Assembly: GCA_030631415.1 (NCBI GenBank)
Contig: DAOVLE010000206.1
Span: 1 to 9,634 of the forward strand
Reading direction: 5' to 3'
Length of the DNA stretch: 9,634 nt
Origin: JAAEQG01 sp023133475
Lineage (GTDB): Bacteria; Planctomycetota; Phycisphaerae; UBA1845
A program made the position numbers and the translations under genes. Below the pieces are notes generated by a model. The model was not told the DNA's origin and made no database searches. It saw only the letters and a list, made by a program, of their open reading frames with translations. This document shows, one piece after another, positions 1 to 5,719 of this stretch (its first letter is position 1; the number at the start of each line of letters is the position of its first letter).

Positions 1-1
1 G

Positions 2-895
2 GGGGGGCGACTCCACGGTCGGCTTACCGTCCAAAGCGAAGTCGGCCGGGGCAGCACCTTCACCCTGTCAATCGACTTGTCCAAGGCGGGCATGGAGAGC
101 CGGGGATTTAGAACGCGGATGGTCAAGCCCGCCGACCTGAGTGAGGAAGGGCAGCGAGACAGCATCGCCTCCACCACCCGACGTGCCCCCGCCATCCCGG
201 TTCTGTCGGGGAACATTCTTCTGGCGGAGGATGCTCGAGATATCAGCAACATAATGTCGGCGCAGCTCGAATCCGCCGGGGCACGGGTCACGGTGGTGGA
301 CAACGGGCCTGACGCTGTTGAAAACGCTTACGATGGGGATTTCGATGTGCTCATCATGGATATTCACATGCCGGGCATGGACGGGATCACCGCGATCAAA
401 GAAATACGCAATCGAGGCGTGCAGACGCCGATCATAGTAATCAGTGCCGATTCTTCGGAGCAGCGTTGTCGGGAGTGCAGCGAGGCTGGGGCAGATGGCT
501 TTGTGCCCAAGCCCTTCCAAAGAATCCCTTTTCTGACCGAGGTCCGTCGCCACCTCAAGAAAACCGCCGACACCGGGAACCAAGACATGCAAAAGCCAAT
601 CCGATCCGACCTGGACCTCTCTTCGCCGAGAATGGCAGCCGTTATCGCCGAGTTCGTGGACACACTTGACCGGCGTGTGGAGCAGATGGAAACCGCTTTA
701 CAGAAGAACGACACCGAGACCATCACCCGCTTGGCTCATCAACTTAAAGGTGCCGGAGGAATTAACGGGTATATGTGCGTCTCGGACCTGGCCCGCCAGA
801 TCGAGGAATCTCTGGCCCGTGCGGACCGTGCGGCGGTTCAACGTGACCTGCACAAGTTCCGCAGCTTTGCCGAACGCATCCGTGCAGGGTTGTGA
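2..895 (+). CDS. Hybrid sensor histidine kinase, C-terminal part (end of HATPase, receiver, HPt); 5' partial
   Basis: The frame is open from base 2, so the gene starts upstream; the first in-frame start, TTG at 77, is internal. Codons 2-76 read like the last ATPase motif of a histidine kinase (RLTVQSEVGRGSTF, the G-rich GxGST box). Numbering from codon 77, a receiver domain covers about residues 45-160, with the acidic pair E51/D52, phospho-acceptor D95 in IMDIHMPGMDG, S123 and K145 (PKPF). An HPt domain follows (about 180-272) with phospho-accepting H221 in AHQLKGAGG. All phosphotransfer residues are therefore intact. The order kinase, receiver, HPt is that of a multistep phosphorelay, which would pass phosphate from D95 to H221 and on to a separate response regulator not encoded here. 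Sensor input and the dimerisation histidine lie outside the window. The call is secure; the signal and output are unknown. Confidence 0.93.
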   Translation, partial: GGRLHGRLTVQSEVGRGSTFTLSIDLSKAGMESRGFRTRMVKPADLSEEGQRDSIASTTRRAPAIPVLSGNILLAEDARDISNIMSAQLESAGARVTVVDNGPDAVENAYDGDFDVLIMDIHMPGMDGITAIKEIRNRGVQTPIIVISADSSEQRCRECSEAGADGFVPKPFQRIPFLTEVRRHLKKTADTGNQDMQKPIRSDLDLSSPRMAAVIAEFVDTLDRRVEQMETALQKNDTETITRLAHQLKGAGGINGYMCVSDLARQIEESLARADRAAVQRDLHKFRSFAERIRAGL

Positions 896-907
896 CCACC
901 CAAAAAA

Positions 908-942
908 CTTCCGGGGTTGGCCCTACCAGCCAATCCCGGAAG
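908..942. terminator. 14-bp stem-loop after the kinase gene
   Basis: The arms 908-921 (CTTCCGGGGTTGGC) and 929-942 (GCCAATCCCGGAAG) pair over 14 bases with one G-U, around a 7-base loop, 13 bases past the stop codon. On the + strand it is followed by GCGCGCC rather than a U tract. A run of six A precedes it, so the canonical hairpin plus U tract would be read on the minus strand. It may terminate, or stabilise the 3' end of the kinase transcript. Confidence 0.45.
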
Positions 943-1181
943 CGCGCCACGGCAAGAAGAGCCGCATATCGATCAGCCGGTACAAACGCGATGGATACCA
1001 GCCTGTGAAATCTTCTCGACGACGACGAGCAGTGTAGCACGCCACGGCGGCACTGTCAACGAAACTCACGCTTTTCCGAAGGATTCTGCATGGCTTGTAA
1101 CTCCTTGCTGTGCACAGCGTTACGGCGATTCAAGCGACACTGCAACGCAGGCGTTCAGTGAACCCGTGTTCCGGATGGACG

Positions 1182-1281
1182 TGGGTGGCGTGGGTGGCCC
1201 ATCGCTTTAGCGGTGGGGGACACGAATGGTTCGCCGATTCGCGTCCCCCACGGCTAAAGCCATGGGCCACCCAGCCACCCA
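1182..1281. repeat. 100-bp near-perfect palindrome, MITE-like
   Basis: The outer arms start TGGGTGGC (1182) and end GCCACCCA (1281). Inner segments continue the pairing: GGGTGGCCCAT with ATGGGCCACCC, CTTTAGC with GCTAAAG, and GTGGGGGAC (1213-1221) with GTCCCCCAC, closing near 1230. Pairing runs almost the full length with a few mismatches. There is no open frame of note and no visible target-site duplication. It is most likely a non-autonomous mobile or REP-like element inserted upstream of the rpoN promoter. Its core, GTGGGGGAC followed by GAAT, resembles the core of the composite palindrome at 5581-5692. Confidence 0.75.
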
Positions 1282-1316
1282 TCAATCGATACCGCGACCG
1301 CAAGGGAACAGACGGG

Positions 1317-1345
1317 TTCGCCGAAACTGAAAAAGATGGTATAAT
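1317..1345 (+). promoter_or_regulatory. Predicted sigma-70-type extended -10 promoter for rpoN
   Basis: A perfect TATAAT (1340-1345) is preceded by TGG (1337-1339), making an extended -10. The -35 candidate at 17 bp spacing, TTCGCC (1317-1322), is weak, as is tolerated with an extended -10. Transcription would start near 1352 and give a leader of roughly 140 nt before rpoN. It is the best promoter match I found in the window. Confidence 0.6.
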
Positions 1346-1358
1346 GAAAGGTGGAGAG

Positions 1359-1379
1359 CTTGCTCATCGAACGAGCAAG
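1359..1379 (+). other. Stem-loop at the start of the rpoN leader
   Basis: CTTGCTC (1359-1365) and GAGCAAG (1373-1379) form a perfect 7-bp stem with a 7-base loop, about 7 nt after the predicted transcription start. It could protect the 5' end of the message. No U tract follows, so it does not look like an attenuator. Confidence 0.4.
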
Positions 1380-1403
1380 ACGGACACCAGGAAATGGTTG
1401 ACT

Positions 1404-1452
1404 GGAGGAGGAGGCTCGGTTGAACCATTACCGGATGATACGCGGCGGTTGA
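1404..1452 (+). promoter_or_regulatory. Orphan strong Shine-Dalgarno with possible 10-codon leader ORF
   Basis: GGAGGAGGAGG (1404-1414) is one of the strongest anti-16S matches in the window but lies about 75 bases before rpoN, too far to serve it. Five bases later a TTG (1420) opens a frame of ten codons (MNHYRMIRGG) ending in TGA at 1450-1452. This could be a leader peptide or a ribosome standby site, or chance. rpoN itself has no clear ribosome binding site. Confidence 0.25.
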
Positions 1453-1489
1453 CGTGTGGAAAATGTGATCTTATCGGGTTGATGTGCCA

Positions 1490-2950
1490 ATGGCTCAATC
1501 GCTTTCACAAGTGATGGGGCAGTACATGCGGCTGGAGCAGCGGCTTACGCCACAGCTCATCCAGTCCATGGACATCCTGCAGCTCAACAACATGGCGTTG
1601 GAGAACCGCATCGCCGAGGAACTGGAGAAGAACTGCGCGTTGGAGCTTGCAGAGCCGCTCCAGAAAAAGACCAGCCCCGAGGGCGGTTCCGACCGGGCAA
1701 AGGAAGACGGTGTCGCACCCGAGTGTGGCGAGAGCTTCCGCCGTCTCGATCAACTGTCGCGGGAATACGACCTGGATTTCAACGAGGGTGCGTATAGGCC
1801 TCGACGCAACTACGACAACCGCGAACGCGACCCGAAAATGGACGCGATGGCCAACACCGCCAGCCGGCCGGAGAGCCTGGCGGAACATCTGCTCAACCAG
1901 TGGCACATGCTCGATCTGGGTCCGGAAGTGCGTCGGGCTGGTGAAGCTCTCGTCTATCACCTCGATGATGACGGCTATTTGCGGACACGGTTGGAGGAGG
2001 TTTCCGAGAACACCAGACCGCAAATTCCAGTCGAAGTTTTGGAGGAAGCATTGCCTTTGGTGCAGCGTCTTGATCCTGTGGGCATCGCCGCACGTGATTA
2101 TCAGGAATGTCTGCTGTTGCAACTTGAGGCTCTGCCGGGCGACAACCGGATCGAGCGAGCCCTGATCCAGGATCACCTCGACGACGTGGTGAAGAATCGC
2201 TACCCGGTTATCGCCAAAGCCACCGGATATTCCACCGGTGAGATATCCGAGGCGGTGCGTGCGATCAGTTCAACGCTGGTGTTGCACCCGGCTTCTCTGG
2301 TAATCGAGGGGCAGGTTTTACCCATCCATCCTGATGTTCTCGTGGAGTACGCCTTGACTGGCGGTGGTCTTACGGTGCGTCTGACGCGGGGCAGTAGCCC
2401 GCGTCTGCGTATTTCCCCGCGAGCGGTGGAGATTCTCAAGAACCGCCAAAACGGGAAGGGTGAGCGCGATTTTATCCGCAAGCATGTCGAGGCTGCCAAC
2501 GCACTCATTGATGCCGTGCAGTATCGCCGGAGCCGCCTGCTCGACGTAGCCAAAGAGATTGTCGAGAAACAGCGTGACTTTTTCGAGATCGGGGCTCAGG
2601 GCTTGAAGGTGTTGCGTATGTGCGATTTGGCTGCCGAGCTTGACTGCGATCCATCCACCATAAGCCGCACGGTGGCGGAAAAGTACATGCAGACGCCCCG
2701 CGGCATTTATCCATTGCGGTATTTTTTCACTGGCGGAACCGAAACCGGCGACGGGGAAAACACCAGTTGGGACAGCGTGAAGATTCGGGTGAAAGACATC
2801 ATCGACGGCGAAGACCGTGATGCCCCCTATAACGACGACAAAATCGCCGCAATCCTCGGGAAAGAAGGCATCAAACTCTCACGCCGCACCGTGGCAAAGT
2901 ATCGCCAGCAACTCAGCATCCCTCCCGCCAGGCGCCGGCAAAAGTTCTAA
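1490..2950 (+). CDS. rpoN: RNA polymerase sigma-54 factor
   Basis: Sigma-54 directs core RNA polymerase to -24/-12 promoters that need an AAA+ enhancer-binding activator. All regions are present (numbered from the GTG at 1484, total 488 residues): the activator-interacting region I (about 16-55, LTPQLIQSMDILQL), an acidic variable linker (60-120), the core-binding region with LDPVGIAARDYQECLLLQL (196-214), a helix-turn-helix (about 379-401) running into YMQTPRG, and the RpoN box SRRTVAKYR (466-474; family consensus ARRTVAKYR). Length is normal. An in-frame stop at 1466 limits the start to GTG 1484 or ATG 1490; neither has a good Shine-Dalgarno, and ATG was preferred. No activator or other nitrogen-related gene is adjacent. 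A predicted extended -10 promoter lies 145 bp upstream. It converges on hemB. Confidence 0.96.
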   Translation: MAQSLSQVMGQYMRLEQRLTPQLIQSMDILQLNNMALENRIAEELEKNCALELAEPLQKKTSPEGGSDRAKEDGVAPECGESFRRLDQLSREYDLDFNEGAYRPRRNYDNRERDPKMDAMANTASRPESLAEHLLNQWHMLDLGPEVRRAGEALVYHLDDDGYLRTRLEEVSENTRPQIPVEVLEEALPLVQRLDPVGIAARDYQECLLLQLEALPGDNRIERALIQDHLDDVVKNRYPVIAKATGYSTGEISEAVRAISSTLVLHPASLVIEGQVLPIHPDVLVEYALTGGGLTVRLTRGSSPRLRISPRAVEILKNRQNGKGERDFIRKHVEAANALIDAVQYRRSRLLDVAKEIVEKQRDFFEIGAQGLKVLRMCDLAAELDCDPSTISRTVAEKYMQTPRGIYPLRYFFTGGTETGDGENTSWDSVKIRVKDIIDGEDRDAPYNDDKIAAILGKEGIKLSRRTVAKYRQQLSIPPARRRQKF

Positions 2951-3007
2951 GTAGGGCGGGTTCCGCCCGCCACGCGAGGCCAAGAAGGCGGGTGGAACCC
3001 GCCCTAC
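2951..3007. repeat. REP-like inverted repeat between convergent rpoN and hemB
   Basis: A 21-base unit (2951-2971, starting GTAGGGCGGGTT and ending CCCGCC) is repeated inverted at 2987-3007, separated by 15 bases. Each unit is itself partly self-complementary. The element begins directly after the rpoN stop and ends 14 bases before the hemB stop, so it probably works as a bidirectional terminator or 3'-end stabiliser. Related units occur at 5529, 7497 and 9436-9536. Confidence 0.8.
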
Positions 3008-3021
3008 ATCTCCATTCCGTC

Positions 3022-4008
3022 TTAGCTCATCCAGCGGGCGATGTCCTCAGCGAAGTAGGTCAGGATCAGGTCTGCCCCGGCACGTTTGATGGCGGTGGTG
3101 GTCTCCAAAGCGCAGCGTTTCTCGTCCAGCCAGCCGTTTCGGGCGGCAGCCTTTATCATGGAAAACTCGCCGCTGACATGATAAGCGGCGGTGGGCAAGT
3201 CAAACTCCTGCTTCAAACGCCAGAGGACGTCAAGATAATTAACCGCCGGCTTGACCATGATGATGTCAGCCCCCTCGGCGATGTCCAACGCCGCTTCCCG
3301 TATCGCCTCGTCGGCATTGGCGGGGTCCATCTGATAACCCCGGCGGTCGCCGAACTCCGGAGCCGAATCAGCCGCATCGCGGAATGGCCCGTAATACCCG
3401 CTGGCGTACTTGGCGGCGTAGGACATGATCGGCAAGTCGGCGAAATCAGCCTCGTCCAACGCCCGGCGAATCGCCTGGACCATCCCGTCGATCATGCCCG
3501 AAGGAGCCACCATGTCCGCCCCGGCACGGGCATGGCTGACCACCTGCCGGGCCAGATTGGCTAAGGTGGCATCGTTGTCCAGTTCTCGGGTCCCGTCGCG
3601 ACGTGTGGCGATGACCCCGCAGTGCCCGTGATCGGTGTACTCGCAGAAACAGACGTCGGTGATCACCATCAGATCGCGACAGGCTCCCTTGATTGCCCGC
3701 GTCGCCCGCTGGATGATGCCGTCGTCGTTCCATGTGTCGCTACCCACCGCGTCCTTGTGGTCGGGGATGCCGAACAGGATGACTGCGGGGATGCCCAGTT
3801 GCTCCAGTTGACGGCATTGCTCGACCGTAAGATCGACGGACATCTGAGCTACCCCGGGCATGGACCCGATCTCGTTGCGCACGCCCGTGCCGCTCACCAC
3901 AAACAAAGGGGCGATCAGGTCGCCGACCTCCAGCCGCGTCTGACACACCATACGCCGCAAATTCTCAGTGCGCCGAAGACGCCTCATGCGATTCCGGGGA
4001 AATGCCAC
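3022..4008 (-). CDS. hemB: Porphobilinogen synthase (delta-aminolevulinic acid dehydratase)
   Basis: HemB condenses two 5-aminolevulinate molecules to porphobilinogen, the first common step of cytosolic tetrapyrrole synthesis. The 328-residue protein matches the family length. The substrate-binding lysines are K200 (SYAAKYASGYYGPFRD) and K253 (IIMVKPAVNYLD). The metal loop DVCFCEYTDHGHCG carries C120, C122 and C130, as in zinc-dependent enzymes rather than the Asp-rich magnesium type. The frame stays open upstream to an ATG at 4224, but that extension is encoded by simple repeats and is not HemB-like. GTG at 4008 with GAGGAG seven bases upstream gives the expected N-terminus (MAFPRNRMRRLRRTENLRRM). 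It stands alone: 582 bp of repeat-rich DNA separate it from the next gene upstream. No other heme gene is in the window. Confidence 0.97.
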   Translation of the reverse strand: MAFPRNRMRRLRRTENLRRMVCQTRLEVGDLIAPLFVVSGTGVRNEIGSMPGVAQMSVDLTVEQCRQLEQLGIPAVILFGIPDHKDAVGSDTWNDDGIIQRATRAIKGACRDLMVITDVCFCEYTDHGHCGVIATRRDGTRELDNDATLANLARQVVSHARAGADMVAPSGMIDGMVQAIRRALDEADFADLPIMSYAAKYASGYYGPFRDAADSAPEFGDRRGYQMDPANADEAIREAALDIAEGADIIMVKPAVNYLDVLWRLKQEFDLPTAAYHVSGEFSMIKAAARNGWLDEKRCALETTTAIKRAGADLILTYFAEDIARWMS

Positions 4009-4015
4009 AGTCAGT

Positions 4016-4021
4016 CTCCTC
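4016..4021 (-). promoter_or_regulatory. hemB ribosome binding site
   Basis: GAGGAG on the minus strand ends seven bases before the GTG at 4008. It is what fixes the hemB start, instead of the ATG 216 bases further upstream in the same open frame. Confidence 0.75.
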
Positions 4022-4024
4022 GAT

Positions 4025-4050
4025 AAATGGAAAATGGAAAATGGAAAATG
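4025..4050. repeat. 7-bp tandem repeat in the hemB leader
   Basis: AAATGGA occurs three times in a row (4025-4031, 4032-4038, 4039-4045), followed by a partial AAATG. It lies 4 bases upstream of the hemB Shine-Dalgarno, so the message would carry a run of UUUUCCA units just before the ribosome site. Confidence 0.85.
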
Positions 4051-4154
4051 TGGGTAAACATTCAGTAAACCCGCACCCGGGTGGCACGCAACGCCGTGAA
4101 CCCAATGTTCTCGCTCCTGTTCGTAATTTCCTGCTGATATGAGAGCTGCACTTA

Positions 4155-4196
4155 GCCTCCGGAGGAGGCGACGGAATATAGCCCCCTTCGGGGGCT
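4155..4196. repeat. Two adjacent small hairpins
   Basis: GCCTCCGGAGGAGGC (4155-4169) folds on a 5-bp stem. AGCCCCC-TTC-GGGGGCT (4180-4196) is a perfect 7-bp hairpin. Ten AT-rich bases separate them. They look like part of a degraded interspersed repeat. No U tract follows on either strand. Confidence 0.5.
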
Positions 4197-4209
4197 GAGA
4201 ATGCGTCAT

Positions 4210-4225
4210 CGTGTTCATGAACACG
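4210..4225. promoter_or_regulatory. Perfect 16-bp palindrome, possible operator
   Basis: CGTGTTCATGAACACG is an exact dyad with no spacer, 7 bases from the end of the 277-bp element. Its size and symmetry suit a dimeric DNA-binding protein, but no regulator is encoded nearby and hemB starts 200 bp away. I do not recognise the motif. Confidence 0.35.
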
Positions 4226-4232
4226 TGTCCTT

Positions 4233-4509
4233 AGGGCCGACGCAAAAATAACTTCCCATTTTTGGCAGTCCTGCGGTGGGGCACCCGCCGCTTGCGCTAG
4301 GCCCGGCATTTATGCCGGGTATTGGAGTGGTTGCCTTTGCCCCCCGTTCCGCCCCGCCGCCGAAGGCGGCGGGGCGGAACGGGGGGGATTCTTCATTCAG
4401 CCCTTTCACCCGGCATAAATGCCGAGCCTAGCGCGACCCGTCGGAACACAAAACAGTCTGATCGAAAATGGCACTAGCGCATTGGGTGGGAGACGGATTC
4501 CCATCAAGC
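4233..4509 (+). repeat. 277-bp structured interspersed element, copy 1
   Basis: This block runs from AGGGCCGACGCAAAAATA to GATTCCCATCAAGC and matches 7551-7829 in inverted orientation. Similarity stops abruptly at both ends. It contains an outer inverted repeat around GCGCTAGGCCCGGCATTTATGC (about 4296-4316, pairing with about 4410-4435) and a central perfect hairpin of GC-rich arms around CGAAGG (about 4340-4387). There is no coding frame and no obvious terminal inverted repeat. It is likely a non-autonomous mobile element or a structured-RNA-like repeat. Confidence 0.85.
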
Positions 4510-4575
4510 GGTTACGACCACCTCCCTCGAAAAATTTGCGCGTCCCGCGAAAAAAATAGACGTTAGTAATACAAA

Positions 4576-4590
4576 TGCGGATTGACCGCA
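4576..4590 (-). terminator. Probable intrinsic terminator after the zinc-ribbon gene
   Basis: On the minus strand TGCGG-TCAAT-CCGCA forms a 5-bp hairpin immediately after the TAG stop at 4593-4591, followed by TTTGTATTA. The stem is short and the U tract interrupted, so strength is uncertain, but the position suits the end of the hydrolase/zinc-ribbon operon. Confidence 0.45.
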
Positions 4591-4851
4591 CTATCCGAAA
4601 ATCCCCCAGGTGATCAACATTACCGCCGCCAGGATCAGCGCCGTCCACCAGACCCAGTTCCCCCGGTTAGTCGCCGAGGCGGCCAAGGGCATGATCCAAT
4701 CTCCGCAATAGGGACAACGATCGGTGTCGTCGAAGATCATACGCCCGCACGACGGGCAGGAAAGCTGGTCGTGCTCGGGATCGTCATCGAGATCGTCCTT
4801 GTCAATCCCGAAGTCATAATCCTCCGGTTCCTGGTCGTCTTGCCAACTCAT
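4591..4851 (-). CDS. Small zinc-ribbon protein with one C-terminal membrane segment
   Basis: This 86-residue protein has three parts. Residues 1-30 are strongly acidic (runs of D and E). Residues 32-50 form a compact zinc ribbon, CPSCG with C32/C35 and CPYCG with C46/C49. Residues about 66-85 are a hydrophobic, tryptophan-flanked helix ending almost at the C-terminus. It is probably tail-anchored, with the ribbon in the cytoplasm. Short zinc-ribbon plus transmembrane proteins of this kind are widespread and mostly uncharacterised; no function is assigned. It starts 27 bases after the stop of the upstream hydrolase gene and is probably co-transcribed with it. The ribosome binding site is weak (GGGG about five bases before ATG), so translation may depend on the upstream gene. 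A hairpin directly after the stop may end the transcript. Confidence 0.8.
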   Translation of the reverse strand: MSWQDDQEPEDYDFGIDKDDLDDDPEHDQLSCPSCGRMIFDDTDRCPYCGDWIMPLAASATNRGNWVWWTALILAAVMLITWGIFG

Positions 4852-4878
4852 GGCTGCCCCATATCAGGTCGGCGAAGA

Positions 4879-5460
4879 TCATACGGTGATCTTCTCGGGT
4901 TCCTTGACCACATCGAGCAACTCCTTGAACTGCCTGGTGCCGGAGAAACAGCACAACTCGAACAAAGCCGCTTCAACAGTGGTCATCACGGCACCACTGG
5001 CTCGCATCCGCATAAGGGCAGTGTCGCGGTCGAACAGCCTGCGCGAACCAACCGCGTCGGCACAGACGAAGACCCGATAATCCATCGACAGCAAGTCCAA
5101 CACGCTCTGCTGCACACACACGTGGGCTTCGATGCCGGTGACGATGACCTGCGGGCGATCGATCCGGCGTAGTTTATCGCGCACCGCCTCGTCGCCGCAG
5201 GTGCTGAAGGAGGCTTTTTCGAGGGTCTCGACTTTGCCATCGGTCAGTAGCTGGTCGATGGCCTGGTGGGTTGGCCCCAGGCCCTTGGTGTACTGCACCG
5301 TGGCCAGGATCGGCACCTCGAATACGCGAACCCCACGAATCAACTGAGCGGTGGCGGACAACATATCCTCCACCGCGTGGATATGGGGCAACAGCCTGGT
5401 CTGCACGTCGATGACCAGGAGCATGGCTTGATCCACATCCAGTTTCAGAGTGTTGAGCAT
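4879..5460 (-). CDS. Isochorismatase-family cysteine hydrolase
   Basis: This 193-residue protein has the isochorismatase-like alpha/beta fold of cysteine hydrolases that cleave C-N or ether bonds in small molecules. The predicted catalytic triad is complete: D18 in LLVIDVQTRL, K82 in TLEKASFS, and C115 in VTGIEAHVCVQQS, with the usual CADAVGSR segment after it (133-140). The family's cis-peptide bond would lie at G109-I110. The start is well supported by AAGGAGGAG seven bases upstream of ATG. It resembles the YcaC-type or general hydrolase branch, not EntB, since no aryl-carrier domain follows. The substrate cannot be told from sequence, and no siderophore, nicotinamide or pyrimidine genes are near. 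It is first in a probable operon with the zinc-ribbon membrane protein. Confidence 0.92.
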   Translation of the reverse strand: MLNTLKLDVDQAMLLVIDVQTRLLPHIHAVEDMLSATAQLIRGVRVFEVPILATVQYTKGLGPTHQAIDQLLTDGKVETLEKASFSTCGDEAVRDKLRRIDRPQVIVTGIEAHVCVQQSVLDLLSMDYRVFVCADAVGSRRLFDRDTALMRMRASGAVMTTVEAALFELCCFSGTRQFKELLDVVKEPEKITV

Positions 5461-5467
5461 GATATCG

Positions 5468-5476
5468 CTCCTCCTT
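5468..5476 (-). promoter_or_regulatory. Strong ribosome binding site of the isochorismatase-family gene
   Basis: AAGGAGGAG on the minus strand lies seven bases before the ATG at 5460. It is a near-consensus site, in contrast with the weak sites of the methyltransferase and the zinc-ribbon gene. Confidence 0.8.
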
Positions 5477-5528
5477 CCAAAAGCACCGCCCGGAGTTTAC
5501 GAGCGGCGTGGTGGATGGTCAATCAGAT

Positions 5529-5549
5529 GTAGGGCGGGTTTCACCCGCC
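5529..5549. repeat. Single REP-like 21-mer
   Basis: This is a solitary unit of the same family as at 2951 and 9436, starting GTAGGGCGGGTTTCACCC. The following bases (GAATCGAGGCAAGAGGCAAG) keep traces of the linker seen in complete pairs, but the inverted partner is missing. It is probably a decayed or half element. Confidence 0.75.
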
Positions 5550-5580
5550 GAATCGAGGCAAGAGGCAAGAGGAGGCGCAT

Positions 5581-5692
5581 GGGTGCCCCACCCCTTCCAG
5601 GGGTGGGGGACTGAATCCGTCATGGCATCGGCATTCGAATCAATCGTCGGCATTCAAATCAGTCCCCCACCCTCAAAGAGGGTGGGGCACCC
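5581..5692. repeat. 112-bp composite palindrome, MITE-like
   Basis: The left arm (5581-5615, GGGTGCCCCACCCC...) and right arm (5652-5692, ...GTGGGGCACCC) are imperfect inverted repeats. Each arm is also a hairpin: CCCCACCCC/GGGGTGGGG at 5586-5608 and CCCCACCCTC/GAGGGTGGGG at 5665-5687. The centre holds two direct copies of TCGGCATTC-AATCA (5627-5641, 5647-5661). It lies between the metalloprotease stop and the hydrolase start, where the hairpins could stop or shield transcripts. Confidence 0.75.
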
Positions 5693-5719
5693 GCCGCCCA
5701 CGGACCCGACCTACAGATA

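Larger units (their letters stand above)
896..1489. other. Non-coding gap upstream of rpoN
   Basis: About 594 bases lie between the kinase stop and the rpoN start. The reading frames here are low-complexity or arginine-rich translations with no domain I recognise, so I do not call genes. The stretch holds a stem-loop just after the kinase, a 100-bp palindromic repeat, a promoter, a small hairpin and an orphan ribosome binding site, each listed separately. Between about 943 and 1181 I see nothing I can name. Confidence 0.6.
4009..4590. other. Repeat-dense gap upstream of hemB
   Basis: No gene is supported in these 582 bases. From right to left they hold a probable terminator, the 277-bp element copy 1, a 16-bp palindrome, two small hairpins and a 7-bp tandem repeat, all listed separately. 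I found no convincing promoter for hemB. TATATT on the minus strand near 4175-4180 has no matching -35 and overlaps a hairpin. Confidence 0.6.

Noticed and set aside
77..895. Stand-alone response regulator with HPt starting at TTG 77
   Set aside because: The same frame is open to base 2 and encodes the conserved end of a histidine kinase ATPase domain, so this is the tail of a longer hybrid kinase.
1110..1514. 134-codon frame across the rpoN leader
   Set aside because: It runs through the 100-bp palindrome and over the promoter and the rpoN start, with no family resemblance.
2992..4026. Long open frames on the + strand opposite hemB
   Set aside because: They are antisense shadows of a strongly supported hemB in GC-rich DNA, with no recognisable domain or ribosome site.
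3022..4224. A 400-residue hemB with a 72-residue N-terminal extension from ATG 4224
   Set aside because: The extension is translated from tandem repeats and hairpins, does not resemble HemB, and a well-placed GAGGAG before GTG 4008 yields the normal family length.
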